This document shows, piece after piece, positions 25,701 to 32,572 of a stretch of 64,000 nucleotides of DNA (position 1 is its first letter; each line of letters starts with the position of its first letter). The position numbers and the translations under genes are program-made. Origin of the DNA: Marinicella litoralis (lineage in GTDB: Bacteria > Pseudomonadota > Gammaproteobacteria > Xanthomonadales > Marinicellaceae); contig NZ_NIHB01000001.1 of assembly GCF_002591915.1 (NCBI RefSeq), positions 1,044,337-1,108,336 on the forward strand, in the 5' to 3' direction. The notes beneath the pieces are model-generated. The model made no database searches. It saw only the letters and a program-made list of their open reading frames with translations, and was not told the DNA's origin.

Positions 25701-26772
25701 TGACAATGGACCTGGCATCAGAGAACAAGATTTGGGGAAAATTTTTAATCGTTTTGTGCGTTTGGACAACCACAAAAACATCCAAGGTACTGGCATAGGT
25801 TTGGCCGTGGTTAAAGAAGTGGTTGAAGCCAACAACGGTTATGTCAAAGTAACCAGCGAGTGGGGTAAGGGGACCCAGTTCAGTGTGACCTTTCCAATCA
25901 CACAGTTGAATGTTGAGGGTACCATGAGCCGAGTGATGACCGACCAAATGGTTAACAACGTGACAATGGAAATGCATGAATCAACAAAACCTGCCAACAC
26001 CAGCAAACAAAGTAATGCTGTGTCTGTGTTGATCATCGAAGACAACTTGGACATGCAAAAACACACCGGTGATGTGTTAAGCGACCGTTTTAATTGCATG
26101 TTTGCAGACCGGGGTGAATTGGGCATCGCTCTGGCATTAAAAGAAGTGCCTGACATCATCATCTGTGATGTGATGATGCCTGGCATGGATGGTTATCAAG
26201 TGACTCGAATTTTGCGTCATGATGAGCGCACTTCTCACATCCCCATCATTTTGTTAACTGCCTTGAACACCAAAGAAAGTCGGATCAAAGGATGGCGAGA
26301 AAAAATTGATCGCTATATGACTAAACCGTTTGATGGGACAGAACTGAATGTGCAATTGGACAGCATGTTAAGTATCAGGAAATTGTTACAAGAAAAGACC
26401 AATCATGTGATCAATAACCACGATCCGATTGATTCACTTGATCTGTCTAAACAAGACCTTAAGTTCATAGAAAAACTGCAAGACGTGATTGCTCAATACC
26501 ATTCCAATGAATATTTTCAGAAAGCCGATTTGGCTGACAAAATGGCCGTCAGTGAACGCCAATTACTCAGAAAAGTAAAAGCTTTGATCGGTACAGGCCC
26601 CTTGGAAATGTTGCGTGATTATCGATTAGAGCAGGCAAAGCTGAGGTTAAAAGATGGCTACCAAGTGGGCCAAGTCAGTGTGGATTGTGGCTTTGGGTCC
26701 ATTTCTTATTTTGGCACATGTTTCAAGAAAAAATATGGTATGACGCCAAAACAATACCAACAATTGGATTAG
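22750..26772 (+). CDS. Hybrid two-component system protein (propeller sensor, kinase, receiver, AraC output)
   Basis: The 1340-residue protein joins all parts of a phosphorelay. An N-terminal signal/anchor (about 20-38) is followed by Reg_prop propeller blades to about 640 (GFVWIGTYKGLYQFDG, KALWIGTTKDGLFQYN). A Y_Y_Y domain lies near 700-765, a membrane helix near 778-796, and the HisKA box NVTHEFKTPLSLILGP near 840. HATPase motifs follow (NLISNALKYAP, VSDNGPGI, GTGIGLAV). The receiver has IICDVMMPGMDGYQV near 1138 and the AraC-type HTH runs from about 1250 to the end. The start is GTG. Such proteins sense periplasmic glycans or small ligands and control adjacent genes; the exported genes just downstream are plausible targets. 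Confidence 0.92.
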   Translation: MRRNLPSHLLAHPFFLLGRTSQLIILCLFLVFSIQSAAVQFNHLSTSDGLKSSIIRNITKSHDGFVWIGTYKGLYQFDGYQLTQFMMPDGEPFNEVRSVVEDNDGHVWIATLSDGIFYYSDGVIVQYPQISPEIHGEFNHMILASDGLWIIYSKKIMRLNEMTLQVEHENRLNNTTYSAIDFDTNNLFLGTQFEVIKFNKMTAEYSYLLTETTTENRKKLVIHRDVSGLIWLGRSDGLYQYDDECQCFTDRNDILSGVEIYALASDDKALWIGTTKDGLFQYNWATKNRLHYEYNKLNPTGLKDNSIISLYSSDDMLWLGTFNNGLQYIDKKALTFGALSRTDLFNECLDSQVIYDIYEEEVSELWLATSQGVVLVDMGQQRCVTFQPDKNDPNAISSQLVYSFYSQDNGLWITGSNGIDYINLSHKKIEPTSSGLPVKSSYFMVALTNSKFLIGTSAGLYSYDLDLNESKTILAENGDEVMHQFYLYHVMPDQSYVFGTTGGLYQLRDDSLQKISIELSDGHEVVDITGMTADLHGGLLLAADEKYLFTVDGAMNVTDYSELIADGELQASVYEMIPDENGDFWMSSDNGIFKINLKNRSRHHFKETDGLQSNDFLKIASHRGQSGKIYFGGRQGFNAFYPEEISINTVPPKVVITEVSQLNKTINVGQQTQGGFVLNKPINQMESLDLGHKDLSIGFEFAALDFADSMRNQYAYRLLGFNDEWSYVGADNRQAHYTNLNPGNYTFQVKASNKDGVWNETPKSLSIKVYPAPWLSAWAYSAYILVLVFSIWAFIRYKTIASRKRAKQLEVTVAERTQEVVLQKRMVESLLDHKNEVFANVTHEFKTPLSLILGPTDQLADEPELAAYRSQLSMIQRNAKRLLLMVGQILKLSQAEQNKEVLRETQAVRPTLLMLYESFLPLAKEKEMSLKLTNEIDVNVYATAECVETVIGNLISNALKYAPKGGHIDVTSALHDGHICITVSDNGPGIREQDLGKIFNRFVRLDNHKNIQGTGIGLAVVKEVVEANNGYVKVTSEWGKGTQFSVTFPITQLNVEGTMSRVMTDQMVNNVTMEMHESTKPANTSKQSNAVSVLIIEDNLDMQKHTGDVLSDRFNCMFADRGELGIALALKEVPDIIICDVMMPGMDGYQVTRILRHDERTSHIPIILLTALNTKESRIKGWREKIDRYMTKPFDGTELNVQLDSMLSIRKLLQEKTNHVINNHDPIDSLDLSKQDLKFIEKLQDVIAQYHSNEYFQKADLADKMAVSERQLLRKVKALIGTGPLEMLRDYRLEQAKLRLKDGYQVGQVSVDCGFGSISYFGTCFKKKYGMTPKQYQQLD

Positions 26773-26812
26773 TTTTTCGGTCTTAGACGATTGTATAGTG
26801 CCAACTCAATCA

Positions 26813-26839
26813 CAGTAAAATAGCTCGTGTTCAGTAAAA
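26813..26839 (+). promoter_or_regulatory. Possible AraC-type direct repeat
   Basis: CAGTAAAA occurs at 26813-26820 and 26832-26839, a 19-base period, in the gap between the hybrid regulator and the beta-helix protein gene. AraC-type output domains bind direct repeats, so it could be the regulator's own target. The sequence is short and AT-rich, so chance is possible. Confidence 0.25.
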
Positions 26840-26888
26840 GTATAGGCATGTATCTTCAGCTATCTTTATTTATATTTGGCAGGGTAAA

Positions 26889-28862
26889 ATGTTTTTTTTA
26901 ATGCTTACTTTGGTTTCTGGTTTTGTTCAAGGGTCACCGAACTGTGATGTGATTTATGTCCATGGATTTGAGTCAGGTGGGCCAACCACAGAAGTCTGTG
27001 AAGCCCCAATCATTGCTGACATGGGTATGCACACAGTGAGCCATGGTGATACCTTTGTATACCAGCCACAGATTTCAGGCGAAGTGGTGCTTTGCCGAAA
27101 AGACATGGGTCATGATGAGGTCAATGTTGACTCAGTTTCTGGATTAATCACTTGGGATACTTCCGAATTGTTGTTTGGCCGTGGGTTTTACATTCGCATT
27201 AAATGCAGCAATTACCATGGTTCTGCCTGGGCATCGATGGTGGTTCATGTTGATAAATCTGGCAGCAGTCAATTGCGGGTGGCAGGTGAAAATGGAGTGT
27301 CACCCTTTATTGCTGTGGCTGCCAGTGAAATGCAAGGTGGCGATACTGTGGTGTTTCCAGATGGACTTTATCCAGTTTCGGTCAGCCAGGATGAAAGTTT
27401 TGAGAACGCGCTCAAGACCACCACGGATGTACCCAGTAATGGCAGTGCTGATCAATTCAGTACCATCATGGCAGCATCACCCGGTGGTGTATTGATTTCA
27501 GGAGCGGCACATGATGGTATTCCAAAACAAAAAAACGCCATACAAATGGCTTCCAGTAACTATGTCGCATTGGTAGGATTTAAAATCGCTGATGTACTCA
27601 GAGAATCTTTCACTTCATCAAATGGCAACCATTTATTGGTCGAGTTCATCGGTACTGCCGGAGCTGGTACCAACAACTTACCTTGTTCAAATTTTATTGA
27701 AGCCAGAGAAGGTTGGTGTTCAAAGGCTGGTATGCGAGCCAACAATGGAACCCCTTTGTTTCAAGCTAATTACGATTGGGGCCATAACCGCTATGGCATC
27801 ATGACTCGATCTACCACTGCCTCCATTACCCGTCGTTCATTTGTACGCTTAGATGAGCATCGCGGTGATCAACCTTATGGTGGATTCAGTGATTATTGCG
27901 ATCAGGCCCATTTAAGCCAAGACAATGTGGTGTTTGATTCCTTGGCAATTGCGGCACCACATTATAAAAATTATGCGGGCTTGTCGGCATTTCCTGCCAC
28001 TGGTTGTGAAAATATGGTCTCTGAATTAAAAGTTAAAGGCTTAATGGCAGTCAATAATAAGTTGTCATTGTCTTTGATGGATTCACAGGCTGGCGTGGAT
28101 AACGAATGGGTAAACATCGTATCATATGATTCTGAAGCCACTTGTACACCACAAGGAAATCGTTGTGCGGCACCATTATTACAGTCTGATAAAATTTTGA
28201 ATGTGCGTGAATCATTCTTCGGTCAGGCCAGGGCATTTAATAACAACATCAGCGGTCCACCGGCCTTTGGAGAAGAAATTATCTTACAGGAGAATGTCAC
28301 CTTGTTTGATGTATTTGATGAAACTGATCAAGGGTCACCACCGCGTTATTTACCTGAATCCTTGTTGTATTTCAGCGGTAAATCAGACACCTTTCATGGA
28401 GACCCTGGTTTTCAAGAGATGACCACAGTCAGGCGTTGGCCCATTTCTGGTGAGGACATCATGGCTGCCAGTATGCAATCATATTTCAACTCGGCAGCAT
28501 TTAAAGTTGGTGGAGGAACTGTGGCAGTAGATGGCAATCGTGGCGCTGTGGCAGAAGGTGAAACCATGTCAGAATACTTTTGGGCCTATATGGATCCTTT
28601 GATCCCCCCATTGGTGGTCAGGGTCAAGGATCTGGGAGCTACGCATCGGATAGCATGGGAACACTTAAGCAGTCATCGACGGACATCAGTCATTGGTTGG
28701 AAAGTGGTTTGTACATCCAGTGGCAACACCACTTTGGTCATCCTTGATGAAAATCAACTCAGTTATGAACACCCTGCAGGTTCATGTACGTCCTATGCTG
28801 TCAAAACTATGTACTTCGCAGGTGAAAGTGGGATTGCTTACAGTGAGGTACCAGTCCAATGA
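26889..28862 (+). CDS. Exported beta-helix-like protein with N-terminal VIYVHGFE motif
   Basis: The 657-residue product has a signal peptide (MFFLMLTLVSGFVQGS). Directly after it comes PNCDVIYVHGFESGG, the tag that other proteins here carry at the C-terminus. An Ig-like stretch follows (GDTFVYQPQISGEVVLC). Repeated beta strands then run from about residue 135 onward (GGDTVVFPDGLYPVSV, NYVALVGFKIADVL, NHLLVEFIG), as in right-handed beta-helix enzymes such as polysaccharide lyases. Catalytic residues cannot be assigned. The stop overlaps the next start (ATGA), so the pair is translationally coupled. Lying behind the hybrid sensor suggests glycan-linked control. Confidence 0.6.
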   Translation: MFFLMLTLVSGFVQGSPNCDVIYVHGFESGGPTTEVCEAPIIADMGMHTVSHGDTFVYQPQISGEVVLCRKDMGHDEVNVDSVSGLITWDTSELLFGRGFYIRIKCSNYHGSAWASMVVHVDKSGSSQLRVAGENGVSPFIAVAASEMQGGDTVVFPDGLYPVSVSQDESFENALKTTTDVPSNGSADQFSTIMAASPGGVLISGAAHDGIPKQKNAIQMASSNYVALVGFKIADVLRESFTSSNGNHLLVEFIGTAGAGTNNLPCSNFIEAREGWCSKAGMRANNGTPLFQANYDWGHNRYGIMTRSTTASITRRSFVRLDEHRGDQPYGGFSDYCDQAHLSQDNVVFDSLAIAAPHYKNYAGLSAFPATGCENMVSELKVKGLMAVNNKLSLSLMDSQAGVDNEWVNIVSYDSEATCTPQGNRCAAPLLQSDKILNVRESFFGQARAFNNNISGPPAFGEEIILQENVTLFDVFDETDQGSPPRYLPESLLYFSGKSDTFHGDPGFQEMTTVRRWPISGEDIMAASMQSYFNSAAFKVGGGTVAVDGNRGAVAEGETMSEYFWAYMDPLIPPLVVRVKDLGATHRIAWEHLSSHRRTSVIGWKVVCTSSGNTTLVILDENQLSYEHPAGSCTSYAVKTMYFAGESGIAYSEVPVQ

Positions 28863-29761
28863 AACCTGTATTAATTTTGTTGGTTTTGTTGGGCGCCCCA
28901 ATACACCATTCCGCAACGAATGCCTCGCCATTTCCGATAGAAAACTATCAAAATCCCAATGACATGGTGGCTTGGTCATCAGTGGCTAATTTGTCGGGCA
29001 TCACCCATAACTGGGTGGCAGATGAGTATGTTACCGTACACCAAAACCAATACTGTCGATTTGATGCCCAACTGAATGAATTGGGCTGCGGTTCATTGGC
29101 TTGTGGGGATTGTGAAGACATCAGTTTCCTAGGAACCAATGGCGAATTCTATGAATATGCCTTGGTTGAGGAGGGTGGCGCAGAAGGTTCGGTGGCCATA
29201 GTGCAATCACCCATCAGCACCCACAACCTCAGGCTTGATCAAGTTGATGTGCAGTGGTTGACCTATGCCAATACTGCAGGTGGTGATGCCGGTGAAGGCG
29301 TGGCTTATGATGCCTTGAACCAAATATTTTATGTTTGTATAGAAGACCCACAAATGCAAGTCCTCAGTTTTCAAAGACCCACGGACTCTAGTGATGCCAC
29401 TTTCTCAGATGGCTCTTTGGTGGTGACTGAAGCCTTGTCATTTGCTCAATTGAGCGGCTTATTGGGTGGAGGGGCGGATTTGTCCAGTTGTTACTATGAT
29501 CAGCTGACGGGTCGATTGTTGTTGCTGTCGCACATCGGGCATAAGCTCAGTGACATTGATCTATCCGGAGTTTTACATGGCCAAATTGAGTTGCCTCAGG
29601 CCCAAGTGGAGGGTTTTACGTTCAACGCAGACTTTACGCAATTGCTGGTGGTGGCTGAGCCCAATTTACGACAAATATACTACGCTTCTGATGTGATTTT
29701 CAGTGATGGATTTGAGTCAGTTTTTGTTTCAAATAACGAGATTATACGCACCTTATGGTAA
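28859..29761 (+). CDS. Exported SdiA-regulated (YjiK-like) propeller protein with IFSDGFE motif
   Basis: The 300-residue product has a signal peptide (MKPVLILLVLLGAPIHHSATNA). The core matches SdiA-regulated/YjiK proteins: LSGITHNWVADEYVTV at the start, GVAYDALNQIFYVCIE in the middle, DLSSCYYDQLTGRLLLLSH and QVEGFTFNADFTQLLVVAEP near the end. The tag DVIFSDGFES occurs 14 residues before the C-terminus and is followed by a polar and then hydrophobic end. It overlaps the upstream beta-helix gene by four bases. A periplasmic or surface phytase/lactonase-like propeller is the usual fold; the ligand is unknown. Confidence 0.75.
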   Translation: MKPVLILLVLLGAPIHHSATNASPFPIENYQNPNDMVAWSSVANLSGITHNWVADEYVTVHQNQYCRFDAQLNELGCGSLACGDCEDISFLGTNGEFYEYALVEEGGAEGSVAIVQSPISTHNLRLDQVDVQWLTYANTAGGDAGEGVAYDALNQIFYVCIEDPQMQVLSFQRPTDSSDATFSDGSLVVTEALSFAQLSGLLGGGADLSSCYYDQLTGRLLLLSHIGHKLSDIDLSGVLHGQIELPQAQVEGFTFNADFTQLLVVAEPNLRQIYYASDVIFSDGFESVFVSNNEIIRTLW

Positions 29762-29813
29762 GCTTTGAAGGGTGAATATATGAGCTTAATAATGACAACA
29801 GTTGGGAATTTAA

Positions 29814-30536
29814 ATGGAAAAATTGGTTAACTTTCAAATCGACAATAACATCGCTTGGATCATGATGGATGATGGACAAAAAAACGTCATCTCACCGGCC
29901 ATGATTGCCCAGTTAAACCAGGCTTTGGATAAGGCTGAAAAAGCTGGCGCCGTGGTGGTTTTAACCGGTCGACAAGATGTTTTCAGTGCGGGATTTGATT
30001 TAAAGGTATTTAAGTCCAGCGCCAGTGAAACCTTGAAAATGTTGATGGGTGGGTTTACTTTATCCAGACGCTTGTTGGCGTTTCCGACACCAGTCATCAT
30101 TGCCTGTAATGGCCACGCCATTGCCATGGGTTCATTTTTGTTGTTATCAGGCGATTATCGCATTGGCGTTGAGGGTGATTTTAAAATCGTTGCCAATGAA
30201 GTGCAAATTGGGCTGACCATGCCTTTTTCAGCGATGGAAATTTGTCGCCAGCGTTTGAATCCCTCGCATTATGATCGGGCGGTTTTGTTGTCAGAATGTT
30301 TCCATCCACAAACGGCCATTGGCGCCGGTTTTCTTGATCAAGTGGTGGCCAAAGAAGACTTGAATGCGACGGTTTTACTGTGCGCTAAGCAATACGCCAC
30401 ACTGCATGCCAAAGCGCACAAAGCCAGTAAATTAAGAACCAGAAGAAAAATGTTACGAACCTTGGGCTGGGCGATTCACAAAGACCGCTTTGATTTTATC
30501 AAACAAGGTATTCTTAGGGCGATCAAGAAAAAATGA
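29814..30536 (+). CDS. Enoyl-CoA hydratase/isomerase (crotonase) family protein
   Basis: The 240-residue protein has the crotonase fold. The first oxyanion-hole segment is FSAGFDLKVFK and the second is GHAIAMGSFLLLSGDYRI. NEVQIGL supplies a Glu at the position of the first catalytic acid; the second acid is not evident, so hydratase activity is uncertain and isomerase or thioesterase-type chemistry is possible. It ends with a strongly basic tail (RAIKKK). Convergent with the TetR gene, 16 bases apart. A role in fatty acid metabolism would fit the TetR neighbour but is only suggested by proximity. Confidence 0.85.
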   Translation: MEKLVNFQIDNNIAWIMMDDGQKNVISPAMIAQLNQALDKAEKAGAVVVLTGRQDVFSAGFDLKVFKSSASETLKMLMGGFTLSRRLLAFPTPVIIACNGHAIAMGSFLLLSGDYRIGVEGDFKIVANEVQIGLTMPFSAMEICRQRLNPSHYDRAVLLSECFHPQTAIGAGFLDQVVAKEDLNATVLLCAKQYATLHAKAHKASKLRTRRKMLRTLGWAIHKDRFDFIKQGILRAIKKK

Positions 30537-30552
30537 CCGGCTGAAAGTGGTT

Positions 30553-31098
30553 TCAAATCATGTAATCAGCAAAGATCAATTCCAGTTCTTCTGGGCTCAA
30601 TGGACGGTAGAAAAAATCCACACCCACCACCAAAGCATACAAAATCAACCCATGTTTTTTGACATCGATTGGGTCGTCATACAAATCGCCGAGCAGTTTT
30701 AGCAAATACTGGTGTCTTTGTTGATAAACTGATGTGACAAATTTTTTGACTGCCTCATCCTGAAAGGACCAGGCATTGATTTCAAATTCCAAGCGGTTGC
30801 CGTTGATGGCGCCATCGATGCATTGGCGGCCTAAAATAGATAATTTTTCTCGACTGGTTTTGCCCTGTTCAGCCTGTTCGATAAAGCCTTGGGTGAAGCG
30901 CTGTTTCCAGTAAGCCAGAACCTGCATTTCGTAATCGCGTTTGGATTTAAACCAATGGTAAAAACTGCCTTTGGTGACATTGAGTTGAGCACAGAGTGCT
31001 TTGATTTTTAGTGCACGCCAGCCGATGGTATCCAAGGTCTGGATACCTTTTTTTAACCACGCCAATTGGCTGTTGTTGTCGTTGTTCGTTACACTCAT
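30553..31098 (-). CDS. TetR family transcriptional regulator
   Basis: The 181-residue protein has the TetR DNA-binding helix-turn-helix at residues about 15-60 (WRALKIKALCAQLNVTKGSFYHWFKSKRD). The C-terminal ligand-binding part is variable. The ATG at 31098 is the first usable start; an upstream ATG runs into TGA after three codons. It is divergent from the PPOX-type gene. Two perfect palindromes in the gap (31249-31296) are the obvious operators, implying control of the divergent gene and perhaps autoregulation. The ligand is unknown. Confidence 0.9.
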   Translation of the reverse strand: MSVTNNDNNSQLAWLKKGIQTLDTIGWRALKIKALCAQLNVTKGSFYHWFKSKRDYEMQVLAYWKQRFTQGFIEQAEQGKTSREKLSILGRQCIDGAINGNRLEFEINAWSFQDEAVKKFVTSVYQQRHQYLLKLLGDLYDDPIDVKKHGLILYALVVGVDFFYRPLSPEELELIFADYMI

Positions 31099-31248
31099 TT
31101 GTTGTTCATGGTTTTAGCGTTGTTTTGGGATGGCGCTTCTTGCCACATACTGATTAAAAATCGTTGATTAATTCAGCATGTGGATTAACCCTGTGACATC
31201 AGGGATAAACAATTCAGGCAAGACTGAAAATTTAAATACCCATTGCAG

Positions 31249-31296
31249 CATACCTTGTGGTATGTTACATTGATTGTCAGCATACCTCAAGGTATG
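31249..31296. promoter_or_regulatory. Paired operator palindromes, likely TetR sites
   Basis: CATACCTTGTGGTATG (31249-31264) and CATACCTCAAGGTATG (31281-31296) are perfect 6-4-6 inverted repeats with the same arms and different centres. Their starts are 32 bases apart, close to three helical turns, so dimers would sit on the same DNA face. The second palindrome ends 19 bases before the ATG of the PPOX-type gene. Position between a TetR gene and its divergent neighbour supports the assignment. Confidence 0.85.
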
Positions 31297-31315
31297 TTTA
31301 TTTGAGGAGAAACCC

Positions 31316-31801
31316 ATGCAAATCAATGATCAGTTGTTTAAAACCAAAATCAAACCATTGTTCTCTCAGGCGGTTTTCGTTGCTGTGGCCACCGTCAACC
31401 AAGCAGGCATGCCGCATGTAACGCCCATCGGCAGCGTGGTGCTGAAAGACAAAAACAGGGGTTGGTTCTTTCAAAAGTTCACCAAAAACATACCGCAAAA
31501 CGCTGAGCATTGTGAATACGCCACCCTGATGGCAGTCAACGATGGTAAATGGTTCTGGCTCAAATCCTTGATAAAAGGTCAATTCAAACAGCCTCCAGCC
31601 ATGCGTTTATTGGTGAAACTGGGCGACTTAAGACCCGCGACAGAAGCCGAAGCACAAAAATTCAAGCGCCGGGTGAGCCTTTTCAAGCACAGCAAAGGCC
31701 ATGCCCTGATGTGGCAAGACATGGCCAACATCCGCGAATTCGAAATCATTGAATACAAACCCATCTACATCGGCCAAATGACCGCCAAGCAATTGACATA
31801 A
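31316..31801 (+). CDS. Pyridoxamine 5'-phosphate oxidase-like flavin protein
   Basis: The 161-residue protein resembles split-barrel PPOX/FMN-binding proteins: VFVAVATVNQAGMPHVTPIG near the N-terminus, followed by a strand with GWFFQKFTKNIPQNAEHCEYATLM, typical of small flavin or F420-like reductases that act on small molecules. TGAGGAG lies upstream of the ATG at 31316, which is why that start is used and not an in-frame start at 31274 that falls in the operator region. Predicted to be repressed by the divergent TetR. The natural substrate is unknown. Confidence 0.8.
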   Translation: MQINDQLFKTKIKPLFSQAVFVAVATVNQAGMPHVTPIGSVVLKDKNRGWFFQKFTKNIPQNAEHCEYATLMAVNDGKWFWLKSLIKGQFKQPPAMRLLVKLGDLRPATEAEAQKFKRRVSLFKHSKGHALMWQDMANIREFEIIEYKPIYIGQMTAKQLT

Positions 31802-31925
31802 ATAACTTTGAATACCTGTGGAAATTACTTCATTGGCATGTAAAAATTTATGGCTTGAGGCGCCAGTATTCGATCTGCTGCCGATTGGCGGCATGAGTTG
31901 TGCTCAGATTTCAGGAGACTAGACA

Positions 31926-32321
31926 GTGAGTGATGAACAAGCAATACGAGAATTATTCAATAATTGGATCAAAGCAACCACCGAAGGCAATTTGGAATTG
32001 GCGCGACAATGCATCGCTGACGATGCGGTATTTTTAGTGCCCGGTGCAGGAGAGATGGACAAGGAAACTTTTGCGCAAGGCGCTGCGGGCGGTTCGCCTG
32101 AGGAGTCCCCAATTGATTTTGAGCTGGACAGCCAAATCCGTGAGCTGAAGGTGTTTGGTGACCAAGCCTGTCTTTGGATTGAATCGAAATTGCTGTGTAA
32201 GCCGAAAAACGGCGATCCAAGCACAACCATGGCGGGTCACTCACTTTCGGTGTTAGAAAAGCGCGCTGGTCGTTGGCAAATCATTCGTGATGCCAACACC
32301 ATGACCGTGGTTGCTGCGTAA
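31926..32321 (+). CDS. SnoaL-like / SgcJ-EcaC type protein (DUF4440-like)
   Basis: The 131-residue protein has the NTF2-like fold. EQAIRELFNNWIKATTEGNLELARQCIADDAVFLVPG is the classic N-terminal helix pair and first strand, and HSLSVLEKRAGRWQIIRDANTM the closing strands. Members are small hydrolases, isomerases or proteins of unknown role. The start is GTG with AGGAG about 9 bases upstream. It follows the PPOX-type gene by 124 bases in the same direction and could be in the same TetR regulon, but an own promoter is possible. Confidence 0.8.
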   Translation: MSDEQAIRELFNNWIKATTEGNLELARQCIADDAVFLVPGAGEMDKETFAQGAAGGSPEESPIDFELDSQIRELKVFGDQACLWIESKLLCKPKNGDPSTTMAGHSLSVLEKRAGRWQIIRDANTMTVVAA

Positions 32322-32572
32322 GTTTGGCTGTTAATTCGTCTTATTGCCTGTCACTGAATATGCCGTTTAAAACCTATGCACCTTCTTCAAGCAAACACCC
32401 TCAAATCATATTTTTACGGATTTCATATTTTCTCTGCCTGTATATTACTGTGGTAGGTATGGTTTAACCTGGCTGGGATACCGTATTGATTGAACTGCTG
32501 GAATTTCTGTGCTAATGTGAAATAAAAATAAGAAGCTGCAAAAGCTCTGAACTAAAAACCTGGGAGTAAAAC

